Below are positions 34,404 through 46,869 of a DNA stretch of 64,000 nt, one piece after another. The number at the start of each line of letters is the position of its first letter. The stretch's first letter is position 1. The notes under the pieces were generated by a model. The model was not told where the DNA came from, did no database searches, and worked only from the letters and a program-made list of their open reading frames with translations. The translations under genes were made by a program, and so were the position numbers. This DNA comes from Daphnia pulex (taxonomy: Eukaryota; Arthropoda; Branchiopoda; Diplostraca; Daphniidae): positions 7,395,501 through 7,459,500 of the forward strand of contig NC_060018.1 of assembly GCF_021134715.1 (NCBI RefSeq), written 5' to 3'.

Positions 34404-34476
34404 TACCTCTGGCGAGACTCGAACTCGCAATCCCCGGCTTAGGAGGCCGGTGCCTTATCCATTAGGCCACAAAGGC
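34404..34476 (-). tRNA. tRNA-Arg(CCT), unit 11
   Basis: No difference from the unit 2 copy seen. Confidence 0.95.
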
Positions 34477-34982
34477 TAAGTTATGTTGAATCTCCTATTC
34501 GAGGAATGACGTTATATTGCAAAGCTTTTTCCTAGAAGATAGCCAAACGTCCCATGTTATATAAACATACAGCGATTACCGTCTGTGGACATCGTCTCAA
34601 TCTTGAAAACCATGTTTTTTGAATAATCTTAACTACAAACTCTATTTACAGCTTTCGAGTTCTATAACTGGACATACATTTACTATTGCAATTAGTTGTA
34701 TCAAATATCAAGGCTTTCTACTCTCACAATGAGGGATACTCTTTCTCACTATCTCATTTCATTATTTGTGTATGTTCCACGACCTATATCCGAATGTACT
34801 TCCTTTTGGTTCGCACTTTCTCTACATCGTAGGAATTAACGTAAAGAAACACCATGAGAACTCGTGTTGTCGTCTATGAACATCTATGAATTCTGCCCAT
34901 AATGGTGAATGATTTCAAACGATATTAACTTGATAATAAATGGTGGAAAACCAACAATACTAACTAAAATCAAAAGACTAGC

Positions 34983-35055
34983 CGCCCGATAAGGGACTTG
35001 AACCCTTGACCTCAGGATTAAAAGTCCCGCGCTCTACCGTCTGAGCTAACCGGGC
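34983..35055 (-). tRNA. tRNA-Lys(TTT), unit 11
   Basis: No difference from the unit 1 copy seen. Confidence 0.95.
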
Positions 35056-35466
35056 TTAATAATTGATATTGCAATAGTTTTCCGTTCGAGTTCATTTTTA
35101 AATTTTACGATTGCTTATAGATCTTTTACGGACGGAAGTACGGACGTTTTTCTATTCTTCGTAAACAAAATGGGTACACATTCTTTCATCCTATAATTTG
35201 TCTCTGACTACATTTTGTGTTTGTAAACTACACTCAAAGACCGCCATAATGCATTTCGGCACTGGTTCTGAAAAATAGACACGTTTCTGGAAACGCCAAG
35301 TAACAGGTCATGGCTCCACGGTTCCGAGATAGATCCCGGGACCTAGGATACCCATGACTGCACATTTAATATTTGTAATCATGCGTAAATTTGAGATATT
35401 AGTAAACGATTGAAAATGAGTTGTTCCACTAGAAAATACTAGCATGTGAAACAAATGGCAATTCAC

Positions 35467-35548
35467 CGCCGTTGGTAGGGTTCGAACCTACGCCCTCAGA
35501 GAGGAATAGATTTCAAGTCTATCGCCTTAACCACTCGGCCACAACTGC
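35467..35548 (-). tRNA. tRNA-Ser(TGA), unit 11
   Basis: Acceptor-stem change (CAACTGC becomes CAACGGC) leaves a mismatch at pair 3-70; shared by units 11-15. Confidence 0.86.
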
Positions 35549-35665
35549 CCCAATTTTCAGACAATCTAGTAATAATATTTATTGGTTCACCAATATTTCC
35601 GTTTGACCTTACTGAAGAGCAGGTTAAATGAGAGATGCAAAATCCTAGCACTTTCTTTAAGTGTA

Positions 35666-35749
35666 GGTCGTGTGGCCTAATGGATAAGGCGTCGGACTTC
35701 TATGAAAGTAGTTATCCGAAAATTGCGGGTTCGAGTCCCGCCACGATTA
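35666..35749 (+). tRNA. tRNA-Arg(TCT), unit 11
   Basis: No difference from the unit 1 copy seen, intron included. Confidence 0.95.
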
Positions 35750-36013
35750 ATAGCATATGACGAAACTATTAGTTCATGATGAGTAGTAGTTAACCACAAA
35801 CCATGGGGAATCATGTCAGATCAATAAAACTACAAATATATCTCGAACACTCAATGAATATCACTGGCTTGCATTGCCTTCACAGTGACGATTGAAATTG
35901 GCTGCTGATATAGCCTTGCTTGGTAGATACCTTAAATCATTCTCTCTAAAGACACACAGAGTATACCTAACTGATGATGAATGAACCTTTGATTAATATG
36001 TTATAAATTTATT

Positions 36014-36087
36014 GGCCTGTTAGCTCAGTTGGTTAGAGCGCCGTGCTAATAACGCGGAGGTCATGAGTTCGATCCTCTTACGGGCCA
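36014..36087 (+). tRNA. tRNA-Ile(AAT), unit 11
   Basis: No difference from the unit 1 copy seen. Confidence 0.95.
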
Positions 36088-36164
36088 CTATAATTCTTTC
36101 ATTAAATATTTTCCACTCTAAAAAGGTACTGATAGATTCGAAATATTTTTCTAAAATAGTGAAT

Positions 36165-36246
36165 GCAGATATGGCCGATTGGTTAAGGCGACTGACTCGA
36201 AATCAGTTTCCATCTTGGAGCGTAGGTTCGAATCCTACTATCTGGG
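36165..36246 (+). tRNA. tRNA-Ser(CGA), unit 12, acceptor defect
   Basis: Two changes: D-loop GAGTGG becomes GATTGG (also in units 14 and 15), and the last acceptor base C72 becomes G, so it no longer pairs with G1. The acceptor change is unique to this unit. Confidence 0.8.
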
Positions 36247-36881
36247 TTTTGTGGCATTTTATTGGTAAATGTAACTACACAACATTTGATCAAGTGACGC
36301 CAGAAGTTATTTCTAGTCATTTTTTGGGAGAACATCCAAGTTTAAAATCAGTAGGGGAGTACACAGTGAGAGAAGAACGAAAGGTCTTTAGGTCTTTAGC
36401 ATATGTGATGGCCCTGGACAAGACAAGACAAACTAAGCAACGGGGTGACCCTGGATAAGGCATGCTCTCAACAATGGTCCGTACGAGTGGTAAGAACAGT
36501 CAGGTCCATCGAAGTCGAGGTCTGTGATCGTAGGCCAGGTTTAGATAGTTTCTAAAAGTAGATGAGAGACAACAAGTACACGTTGCCGAGAATGCACCTT
36601 ACCATCATGACCAGCGTCTTGAATTCAGCGCGTTGTTGCTCCAGGAACCAGTGAAGACGGCAGAGAAGGATGAGAGAGTCAGAGTTCACCTGTAAAACAG
36701 CAGAATAAGTTCCGCTGCCAAGTAATTGTCACTGGCAAAGGTTTCCAAGTTTAAGCATGCCATTTCAGCGATTTCTCAACACTTGGACCAATGAAAATTT
36801 TTGCTTGAAAACAGTAAAACAAAAGACAAGTAATTGCCAATTTAACGACGATTTTCGATAATTATAGTTTCGGTTGCTCGC

Positions 36882-36954
36882 TACCTCTGGCGAGACTCGA
36901 ACTCGCAATCCCCGGCTTAGGAGGCCGGTGCCTTATCCATTAGGCCACAAAGGC
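36882..36954 (-). tRNA. tRNA-Arg(CCT), unit 12
   Basis: No difference from the unit 2 copy seen. Confidence 0.95.
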
Positions 36955-37460
36955 TGAGTTATGTTGAATCTCCTATTCTAGGAATGACGTTATATTGCAA
37001 AGCTTTTTCCTAGAAGATAGCCAAACGTCCCATGTTATATAAACATACAGCGATTACCGTCTGTGGACATCGTCTCAATCTTGAAAACCATGTTTTTTGA
37101 ATAATCTTAACTACAAACTCTATTTACAGCTTTCGAGTTCTATAACTGGACATACATTTACTATTGCAATTAGTTGTATCAAATATCAAGGCTTTCTACT
37201 CTCACAATGAGGGATACTCTTTCTCACTATCTCATTTCATTATTTGTGTATGTTCCACGACCTATATCCGAATGTACTTCCTTTTGGTTCGCACTTTCTC
37301 TACATCGTAGGAATTAACGTAAAGAAACACCATGAGAACTCGTGTTGTCGTCTATGAACATCTATGAATTCTGCCCATAATGGTGAATGATTTCAAACGA
37401 TATTAACTTGATAATAAATGGTGGAAAACCAACAATACTAACTAAAATCAAAAGACTAGC

Positions 37461-37533
37461 CGCCCGAAGAGGGGCTTGAACCCTTGACCTCAGGATTAAA
37501 AGTCCCGCGCTCTACCGTCTGAGCTAACCGGGC
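37461..37533 (-). tRNA. tRNA-Lys(TTT), unit 12, T-arm/acceptor variant
   Basis: A block of four clustered changes gives the 3' side CCCTC TTCGGGC instead of CCCTT ATCGGGC and T loop TTCAAGC. The 3' acceptor half TTCGGGC is that of canonical tRNA-Lys genes, but the 5' half still ends in T. The same block is in unit 16. Confidence 0.83.
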
Positions 37534-37944
37534 TTAATAATTGATATTGCAATAGTTTTCCGTTCGAGTTCATTTTTAAATTTTACGATTGCTTATAGAT
37601 CTTTTACGGACGGAAGTACGGACGTTTTTCTATTCTTCGTAAACAAAATGGGTACACATTCTTTCATCCTATAATTTGTCTCTGACTACATTTTGTGTTT
37701 GTAAACTACACTCAAAGACCGCCATAATGCATTTCGGCACTGGTTCTGAAAAATAGACACGTTTCTGGAAACGCCAAGTAACAGGTCATGGCTCCACGGT
37801 TCCGAGATAGATCCCGGGACCTAGGATACCCATGACTGCACATTTAATATTTGTAATCATGCGTAAATTTGAGATATTAGTAAACGATTGAAAATGAGTT
37901 GTTCCACTAGAAAATACTAGCATGTGAAACAAATGGCAATTCAC

Positions 37945-38026
37945 CGCCGTTGGTAGGGTTCGAACCTACGCCCTCAGAGAGGAATAGATTTCAAGTCTAT
38001 CGCCTTAACCACTCGGCCACAACTGC
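37945..38026 (-). tRNA. tRNA-Ser(TGA), unit 12
   Basis: Same acceptor change as unit 11. Confidence 0.86.
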
Positions 38027-38143
38027 CCCAATTTTCAGACAATCTAGTAATAATATTTATTGGTTCACCAATATTTCCGTTTGACCTTACTGAAGAGCAG
38101 GTTAAATGAGAGATGCAAAATCCTAGCACTTTCTTTAAGTGTA

Positions 38144-38227
38144 GGTCGTGTGGCCTAATGGATAAGGCGTCGGACTTCTATGAAAGTAGGTATCCGAAAA
38201 TTGCGGGTTCGAGTCCCGCCACGATTA
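38144..38227 (+). tRNA. tRNA-Arg(TCT), unit 12
   Basis: Intron variant GTAGGT, otherwise as unit 1; shared only with unit 10. Confidence 0.93.
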
Positions 38228-38491
38228 ATAGCATATGACGAAACTATTAGTTCATGATGAGTAGTAGTTAACCACAAACCATGGGGAATCATGTCAGATC
38301 AATAAAACTACAAATATATCTCGAACACTCAATGAATATCACTGGCTTGCATTACCTTCACAGTGACGATTGAAATTGGCTGCTGATATAGCCTTGCTTG
38401 GTAGATACCTTAAATCATTCTCTCTAAAGACACACAGAGTATACCTAACTGATGATGAATGAACCTTTGATTAATATGTTAAAAATTTATT

Positions 38492-38565
38492 GGCCTGTTA
38501 GCTCAGTTGGTTAGAGCGCCGTGCTAATAACGCGGAGGTCATGAGTTCGATCCTCTTACGGGCCA
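38492..38565 (+). tRNA. tRNA-Ile(AAT), unit 12
   Basis: No difference from the unit 1 copy seen. Confidence 0.95.
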
Positions 38566-38642
38566 CTATAATTCTTTCATTAAATATTTTCCACTCTAAA
38601 AAGGTACTGATACATTCGAAATATTTTGCTAAAATAGTGAAT

Positions 38643-38724
38643 GCAGATATGGCCGAGTGGTTAAGGAGACTGACTCGAAATCAGTTTCCATCTTGGAGCG
38701 TAGGTTCGAATCCTACTATCTGCG
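38643..38724 (+). tRNA. tRNA-Ser(CGA), unit 13
   Basis: Same D-stem change as unit 11. Confidence 0.86.
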
Positions 38725-39359
38725 TTTTGTGGCATTTTATTGGTAAATGTAACTACACAACATTTGATCAAGTGACGCCAGAAGTTATTTCTAGTCATTT
38801 TTTGGGAGAACATCCAAGTTTAAAATCAGTAGGGGAGTACACAGTGAGAGAAGAACGAAAGGTCTTTAGGTCTTTAGCATATGTGATGGCCCTGGACAAG
38901 ACAAGACAAACTAAGCAACGGGGTGACCCTGGATAAGGCATGCTCTCAACAATGGTCCGTACGAGTGGTAAGAACAGTCAGGTCCATCGAAGTCGAGGTC
39001 TGTGATCGTAGGCCAGGTTTAGATAGTTTCTAAAAGTAGATGAGAGACAACAAGTACACGTTGCCGAGAATGCACCTTACCATCATGACCAGCGTCTTGA
39101 ATTCAGCGCGTTGTTGCTCCAGGAACCAGTGAAGACGGCAGAGAAGGATGAGAGAGTCAGAGTTCACCTGTAAAACAGCAGAATAAGTTCCGCTGCCAAG
39201 TAATTGTCACTGGCAAAGGTTTCCAAGTTTAAGCATGCCATTTCAGCGATTTCCCAACACTTGGACCAATGAAAATTTTTGCTTGAAAACAGTAAAACAA
39301 AAGACAAGTAATTGCCAATTTAACGACGATTTTCGATGATTATAGTTTCGGTTGCTCGC

Positions 39360-39432
39360 TACCTCTGGCGAGACTCGAACTCGCAATCCCCGGCTTAGGA
39401 GGCCGGTGCCTTATCCATTAGGCCACAAAGGC
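39360..39432 (-). tRNA. tRNA-Arg(CCT), unit 13
   Basis: No difference from the unit 2 copy seen. Confidence 0.95.
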
Positions 39433-39938
39433 TAAGTTATGTTGAATCTCCTATTCGAGGAATGACGTTATATTGCAAAGCTTTTTCCTAGAAGATAGCC
39501 AAACGTCCCATGTTATATAAACATACAGCGATTACCGTCTGTGGACATCGTCTCAATCTTGAAAACCATGTTTTTTGAATAATCTTAACTACAAACTCTA
39601 TTTACAGCTTTCGAGTTCTATAACTGGACATGCATTTACTATTGCAATTAGTTGTATCAAATATCAAGGCTTTCTACTCTCACAATGAGGGATACTCTTT
39701 CTCACTATCTCATTTCATTATTTGTGTATGTTCCACGACCTATATCCGAATGTACTTCCTTTTGGTTCGCACTTTCTCTACATCGTAGGAATTAACGTAA
39801 AGAAACACCATGAGAACTCGTGTTGTCGTCTATGAACATCTATGAATTCTGCCCATAATGGTGAATGATTTCAAACGATATTAACTTGATAATAAATGGT
39901 GGAAAACCAACAATACTAACTAAAATCAAAAGACTAGC

Positions 39939-40011
39939 CGCCCGATAAGGGACTTGAACCCTTGACCTCAGGATTAAAAGTCCCGCGCTCTACCGTCTGA
40001 GCTAACCGGGC
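39939..40011 (-). tRNA. tRNA-Lys(TTT), unit 13
   Basis: No difference from the unit 1 copy seen. Confidence 0.95.
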
Positions 40012-40422
40012 TTAATAATTGATATTGCAATAGTTTTCCGTTCGAGTTCATTTTTAAATTTTACGATTGCTTATAGATCTTTTACGGACGGAAGTACGGA
40101 CGTTTTTCTATTCTTCGTAAACAAAATGGGTACACATTCTTTCATCCTATAATTTGTCTCTGACTACATTTTGTGTTTGTAAACTACACTCAAAGACCGC
40201 CATAATGCATTTCGGCACTGGTTCTGAAAAATAGACACGTTTCTGGAAACGCCAAGTAACAGGTCATGGCTCCACGGTTCCGAGATAGATCCCGGGACCT
40301 AGGATACCCATGACTGCACATTTAATATTTGTAATCATGCGTAAATTTGAGATATTAGTAAACGATTGAAAATGAGTTGTTCCACTAGAAAATACTAGCA
40401 TGTGAAACAAATGGCAATTCAC

Positions 40423-40504
40423 CGCCGTTGGTAGGGTTCGAACCTACGCCCTCAGAGAGGAATAGATTTCAAGTCTATCGCCTTAACCACTCGGCCACAA
40501 CTGC
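40423..40504 (-). tRNA. tRNA-Ser(TGA), unit 13
   Basis: Same acceptor change as unit 11. Confidence 0.86.
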
Positions 40505-40622
40505 TCCGATATTTCAGACAATCTAGTAATAATATTTATTGGTTCACCAATATTTCCGTTTGACCTTACTGAAGAGCAGGTTAAATGAGAGATGCAAAAT
40601 CCTAGCACTTTCTTTAAGTGTA

Positions 40623-40706
40623 GGTCGTGTGGCCTAATGGATAAGGCGTCGGACTTCTATGAAAGTAGTTATCCGAAAATTGCGGGTTCGAGTCCCGCCA
40701 CGATTA
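40623..40706 (+). tRNA. tRNA-Arg(TCT), unit 13
   Basis: No difference from the unit 1 copy seen, intron included. Confidence 0.95.
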
Positions 40707-40970
40707 ATAGCATATGACGAAACTATTAGTTCATGATGAGTAGTAGTTAACCACAAACCATGGGGAATCATGTCAGATCAATAAAACTACAAATATATCT
40801 CGAACACTCAATGAATATCACTGGCTTGCATTGCCTTCACAGTGACGATTGAAATTGGCTGCTGATATAGCCTTGCTTGGTAGATACCTTAAATCATTCT
40901 CTCTAAAGACACACAGAGTATACCTAACTGATGATGAATGAACCTTTGATTAATATGTTATAAATTTATT

Positions 40971-41044
40971 GGCCTGTTAGCTCAGTTGGTTAGAGCGCCG
41001 TGCTAATAACGCGGAGGTCATGAGTTCGATCCTCTTACGGGCCA
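40971..41044 (+). tRNA. tRNA-Ile(AAT), unit 13
   Basis: No difference from the unit 1 copy seen. Confidence 0.95.
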
Positions 41045-41121
41045 CTATAATTCTTTCATTAAATATTTTCCACTCTAAAAAGGTACTGATAGATTCGAAA
41101 TATTTTTCTAAAATAGTGAAT

Positions 41122-41203
41122 GCAGATATGGCCGATTGGTTAAGGCGACTGACTCGAAATCAGTTTCCATCTTGGAGCGTAGGTTCGAATCCTACTATCT
41201 GCG
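41122..41203 (+). tRNA. tRNA-Ser(CGA), unit 14
   Basis: D-loop change GATTGG, as in units 12 and 15. Confidence 0.88.
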
Positions 41204-41838
41204 TTTTGTGGCATTTTATTGGTAAATGTAACTACACAACATTTGATCAAGTGACGCCAGAAGTTATTTCTAGTCATTTTTTGGGAGAACATCCAAGTTT
41301 AAAATCAGTAGGGGAGTACACAGTGAGAGAAGAACGAAAGGTCTTTAGGTCTTTAGCATATGTGATGGCCCTGGACAAGACAAGACAAACTAAGCAACGG
41401 GGTGACCCTGGATAAGGCATGCTCTCAACAATGGTCCGTACGAGTGGTAAGAACAGTCAGGTCCATCGAAGTCGAGGTCTGTGATCGTAGGCCAGGTTTA
41501 GATAGTTTCTAAAAGTAGATGAGAGACAACAAGTACACGTTGCCGAGAATGCACCTTACCATCATGACCAGCGTCTTGAATTCAGCGCGTTGTTGCTCCA
41601 GGAACCAGTGAAGACGGCAGAGAAGGATGAGAGAGTCAGAGTTCACCTGTAAAACAGCAGAATAAGTTCCGCTGCCAAGTAATTGTCACTGGCAAAGGTT
41701 TCCAAGTTTAAGCATGCCATTTCAGCGATTTCTCAACACTTGGACCAATGAAAATTTTTGCTTGAAAACAGTAAAACAAAAGACAAGTAATTGCCAATTT
41801 AACGACGATTTTCGATAATTATAGTTTCGGTTGCTCGC

Positions 41839-41911
41839 TACCTCTGGCGAGACTCGAACTCGCAATCCCCGGCTTAGGAGGCCGGTGCCTTATCCATTAG
41901 GCCACAAAGGC
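41839..41911 (-). tRNA. tRNA-Arg(CCT), unit 14
   Basis: No difference from the unit 2 copy seen. Confidence 0.95.
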
Positions 41912-42417
41912 TGAGTTATGTTGAATCTCCTATTCTAGGAATGACGTTATATTGCAAAGCTTTTTCCTAGAAGATAGCCAAACGTCCCATGTTATATAAA
42001 CATACAGCGATTACCGTCTGTGGACATCGTCTCAATCTTGAAAACCATGTTTTTTGAATAATCTTAACTACAAACTCTATTTACAGCTTTCGAGTTCTAT
42101 AACTGGACATACATTTACTATTGCAATTAGTTGTATCAAATATCAAGGCTTTCTACTCTCACAATGAGGGATACTCTTTCTCACTATCTCATTTCATTAT
42201 TTGTGTATGTTCCACGACCTATATCCGAATGTACTTCCTTTTGGTTCGCACTTTCTCTACATCGTAGGAATTAACGTAAAGAAACACCATGAGAACTCGT
42301 GTTGTCGTCTATGAACATCTATGAATTCTGCCCATAATGGTGAATGATTTCAAACGATATTAACTTGATAATAAATGGTGGAAAACCAACAATACTAACT
42401 AAAATCAAAAGACTAGC

Positions 42418-42490
42418 CGCCCGATAAGGGACTTGAACCCTTGACCTCAGGATTAAAAGTCCCGCGCTCTACCGTCTGAGCTAACCGGGC
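42418..42490 (-). tRNA. tRNA-Lys(TTT), unit 14
   Basis: No difference from the unit 1 copy seen. Confidence 0.95.
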
Positions 42491-42901
42491 TTAATAATTG
42501 ATATTGCAATAGTTTTCCGTTCGAGTTCATTTTTAAATTTTACGATTGCTTATAGATCTTTTACGGACGGAAGTACGGACGTTTTTCTATTCTTCGTAAA
42601 CAAAATGGGTACACATTCTTTCATCCTATAATTTGTCTCTGACTACATTTTGTGTTTGTAAACTACACTCAAAGACCGCCATAATGCATTTCGGCACTGG
42701 TTCTGAAAAATAGACACGTTTCTGGAAACGCCAAGTAACAGGTCATGGCTCCACGGTTCCGAGATAGATCCCGGGACCTAGGATACCCATGACTGCACAT
42801 TTAATATTTGTAATCATGCGTAAATTTGAGATATTAGTAAACGATTGAAAATGAGTTGTTCCACTAGAAAATACTAGCATGTGAAACAAATGGCAATTCA
42901 C

Positions 42902-42983
42902 CGCCGTTGGTAGGGTTCGAACCTACGCCCTCAGAGAGGAATAGATTTCAAGTCTATCGCCTTAACCACTCGGCCACAACTGC
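42902..42983 (-). tRNA. tRNA-Ser(TGA), unit 14
   Basis: Same acceptor change as unit 11. Confidence 0.86.
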
Positions 42984-43101
42984 TCCGATATTTCAGACAA
43001 TCTAGTAATAATATTTATTGGTTCACCAATATTTCCGTTTGACCTTACTGAAGAGCAGGTTAAATGAGAGATGCAAAATCCTAGCACTTTCTTTAAGTGT
43101 A

Positions 43102-43185
43102 GGTCGTGTGGCCTAATGGATAAGGCGTCGGACTTCTATGAAAGTAGTTATCCGAAAATTGCGGGTTCGAGTCCCGCCACGATTA
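43102..43185 (+). tRNA. tRNA-Arg(TCT), unit 14
   Basis: No difference from the unit 1 copy seen, intron included. Confidence 0.95.
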
Positions 43186-43449
43186 ATAGCATATGACGAA
43201 ACTATTAGTTCATGATGAGTAGTAGTTAACCACAAACCATGGGGAATCATGTCAGATCAATAAAACTACAAATATATCTCGAACACTCAATGAATATCAC
43301 TGGCTTGCATTGCCTTCACAGTGACGATTGAAATTGGCTGCTGATATAGCCTTGCTTGGTAGATACCTTAAATCATTCTCTCTAAAGACACACAGAGTAT
43401 ACCTAACTGATGATGAATGAACCTTTGATTAATATGTTATAAATTTATT

Positions 43450-43523
43450 GGCCTGTTAGCTCAGTTGGTTAGAGCGCCGTGCTAATAACGCGGAGGTCAT
43501 GAGTTCGATCCTCTTACGGGCCA
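43450..43523 (+). tRNA. tRNA-Ile(AAT), unit 14
   Basis: No difference from the unit 1 copy seen. Confidence 0.95.
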
Positions 43524-43600
43524 CTATAATTCTTTCATTAAATATTTTCCACTCTAAAAAGGTACTGATAGATTCGAAATATTTTTCTAAAATAGTGAAT

Positions 43601-43682
43601 GCAGATATGGCCGATTGGTTAAGGCGACTGACTCGAAATCAGTTTCCATCTTGGAGCGTAGGTTCGAATCCTACTATCTGCG
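43601..43682 (+). tRNA. tRNA-Ser(CGA), unit 15
   Basis: D-loop change GATTGG, as in units 12 and 14. Confidence 0.88.
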
Positions 43683-44317
43683 TTTTGTGGCATTTTATTG
43701 GTAAATGTAACTACACAACATTTGATCAAGTGACGCCAGAAGTTATTTCTAGTCATTTTTTGGGAGAACATCCAAGTTTAAAATCAGTAGGGGAGTACAC
43801 AGTGAGAGAAGAACGAAAGGTCTTTAGGTCTTTAGCATATGTGATGGCCCTGGACAAGACAAGACAAACTAAGCAACGGGGTGACCCTGGATAAGGCATG
43901 CTCTCAACAATGGTCCGTACGAGTGGTAAGAACAGTCAGGTCCATCGAAGTCGAGGTCTGTGATCGTAGGCCAGGTTTAGATAGTTTCTAAAAGTAGATG
44001 AGAGACAACAAGTACACGTTGCCGAGAATGCACCTTACCATCATGACCAGCGTCTTGAATTCAGCGCGTTGTTGCTCCAGGAACCAGTGAAGACGGCAGA
44101 GAAGGATGAGAGAGTCAGAGTTCACCTGTAAAACAGCAGAATAAGTTCCGCTGCCAAGTAATTGTCACTGGCAAAGGTTTCCAAGTTTAAGCATGCCATT
44201 TCAGCGATTTCTCAACACTTGGACCAATGAAAATTTTTGCTTGAAAACAGTAAAACAAAAGACAAGTAATTGCCAATTTAACGACGATTTTCGATAATTA
44301 TAGTTTCGGTTGCTCGC

Positions 44318-44390
44318 TACCTCTGGCGAGACTCGAACTCGCAATCCCCGGCTTAGGAGGCCGGTGCCTTATCCATTAGGCCACAAAGGC
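44318..44390 (-). tRNA. tRNA-Arg(CCT), unit 15
   Basis: No difference from the unit 2 copy seen. Confidence 0.95.
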
Positions 44391-44896
44391 TGAGTTATGT
44401 TGAATCTCCTATTCTAGGAATGACGTTATATTGCAAAGCTTTTTCCTAGAAGATAGCCAAACGTCCCATGTTATATAAACATACAGCGATTACCGTCTGT
44501 GGACATCGTCTCAATCTTGAAAACCATGTTTTTTGAATAATCTTAACTACAAACTCTATTTACAGCTTTCGAGTTCTATAACTGGACATACATTTACTAT
44601 TGCAATTAGTTGTATCAAATATCAAGGCTTTCTACTCTCACAATGAGGGATACTCTTTCTCACTATCTCATTTCATTATTTGTGTATGTTCCACGACCTA
44701 TATCCGAATGTACTTCCTTTTGGTTCGCACTTTCTCTACATCGTAGGAATTAACGTAAAGAAACACCATGAGAACTCGTGTTGTCGTCTATGAACATCTA
44801 TGAATTCTGCCCATAATGGTGAATGATTTCAAACGATATTAACTTGATAATAAATGGTGGAAAACCAACAATACTAACTAAAATCAAAAGACTAGC

Positions 44897-44969
44897 CGCC
44901 CGATAAGGGACTTGAACCCTTGACCTCAGGATTAAAAGTCCCGCGCTCTACCGTCTGAGCTAACCGGGC
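44897..44969 (-). tRNA. tRNA-Lys(TTT), unit 15
   Basis: No difference from the unit 1 copy seen. Confidence 0.95.
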
Positions 44970-45380
44970 TTAATAATTGATATTGCAATAGTTTTCCGTT
45001 CGAGTTCATTTTTAAATTTTACGATTGCTTATAGATCTTTTACGGACGGAAGTACGGACGTTTTTCTATTCTTCGTAAACAAAATGGGTACACATTCTTT
45101 CATCCTATAATTTGTCTCTGACTACATTTTGTGTTTGTAAACTACACTCAAAGACCGCCATAATGCATTTCGGCACTGGTTCTGAAAAATAGACACGTTT
45201 CTGGAAACGCCAAGTAACAGGTCATGGCTCCACGGTTCCGAGATAGATCCCGGGACCTAGGATACCCATGACTGCACATTTAATATTTGTAATCATGCGT
45301 AAATTTGAGATATTAGTAAACGATTGAAAATGAGTTGTTCCACTAGAAAATACTAGCATGTGAAACAAATGGCAATTCAC

Positions 45381-45462
45381 CGCCGTTGGTAGGGTTCGAA
45401 CCTACGCCCTCAGAGAGGAATAGATTTCAAGTCTATCGCCTTAACCACTCGGCCACAACTGC
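45381..45462 (-). tRNA. tRNA-Ser(TGA), unit 15
   Basis: Same acceptor change as unit 11. Confidence 0.86.
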
Positions 45463-45580
45463 TCCGATATTTCAGACAATCTAGTAATAATATTTATTGG
45501 TTCACCAATATTTCCGTTTGACCTTACTGAAGAGCAGGTTAAATGAGAGATGCAAAATCCTAGCACTTTCTTTAAGTGTA

Positions 45581-45664
45581 GGTCGTGTGGCCTAATGGAT
45601 AAGGCGTCGGACTTCTATGAAAGTAGTTATCCGAAAATTGCGGGTTCGAGTCCCGCCACGATTA
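45581..45664 (+). tRNA. tRNA-Arg(TCT), unit 15
   Basis: No difference from the unit 1 copy seen, intron included. Confidence 0.95.
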
Positions 45665-45928
45665 ATAGCATATGACGAAACTATTAGTTCATGATGAGTA
45701 GTAGTTAACCACAAACCATGGGGAATCATGTCAGATCAATAAAACTACAAATATATCTCGAACACTCAATGAATATCACTGGCTTGCATTGCCTTCACAG
45801 TGACGATTGAAATTGGCTGCTGATATAGCCTTGCTTGGTAGATACCTTAAATCATTCTCTCTAAAGACACACAGAGTATACCTAACTGATGATGAATGAA
45901 CCTTTGATTAATATGTTATAAATTTATT

Positions 45929-46002
45929 GGCCTGTTAGCTCAGTTGGTTAGAGCGCCGTGCTAATAACGCGGAGGTCATGAGTTCGATCCTCTTACGGGC
46001 CA
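45929..46002 (+). tRNA. tRNA-Ile(AAT), unit 15
   Basis: No difference from the unit 1 copy seen. Confidence 0.95.
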
Positions 46003-46079
46003 CTATAATTCTTTCATTAAATATTTTCCACTCTAAAAAGGTACTGATAGATTCGAAATATTTTTCTAAAATAGTGAAT

Positions 46080-46161
46080 GCAGATATGGCCGAGTGGTTA
46101 AGGCGACTGACTCGAAGTCAGTTTCCATCTTGGAGCGTAGGTTCGAATCCTACTATCTGCG
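46080..46161 (+). tRNA. tRNA-Ser(CGA), unit 16
   Basis: One anticodon-loop change at position 38 (CTCGAAA becomes CTCGAAG); the CGA anticodon is intact. Confidence 0.9.
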
Positions 46162-46796
46162 TTTTGTGGCATTTTATTGGTAAATGTAACTACACAACAT
46201 TTGATCAAGTGACGCCAGAAGTTATTTCTAGTCATTTTTTGGGAGAACATCCAAGTTTAAAATCAGTAGGGGAGTACACAGTGAGAGAAGAACGAAAGGT
46301 CTTTAGGTCTTTAGCATATGTGATGGCCCTGGACAAGACAAGACAAACTAAGCAACGGGTTGACCCTGGATAAGGCATGCTCTCAACAATGGTCCGTACG
46401 AGTGGTAAGAACAGTCAGGTCCATCGAAGTCGAGGTCTGTGATCGTAGGCCAGGTTTAGATAGTTTCTAAAAGTAGATGAGAGACAACAAGTACACGTTG
46501 CCGAGAATGCACCTTACCATCATGACCAGCGTCTTGAATTCAGCGCGTTGTTGCTCCAGGAACCAGTGAAGACGGCAGAGAAGGATGAGAGAGTCAGAGT
46601 TCACCTGTAAAACAGCAGAATAAGTTCCGCTGCCAAGTAATTGTCACTGGCAAAGGTTTCCAAGTTTAAGCATGCCATTTCAGCGATTTCTCAACACTTG
46701 GACCAATGAAAATTTTTGCTTGAAAACAGTAAAACAAAAGACAAGTAATTGCCAATTTAACGACGATTTTCGATAATTATAGTTTCGGTTGCTCGC

Positions 46797-46869
46797 TACC
46801 TCTGGCGAGACTCGAACTCGCAATCCCCGGCTTAGGAGGCCGGTGCCTTATCCATTAGGCCACAAAGGC
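46797..46869 (-). tRNA. tRNA-Arg(CCT), unit 16
   Basis: No difference from the unit 2 copy seen. Confidence 0.95.
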
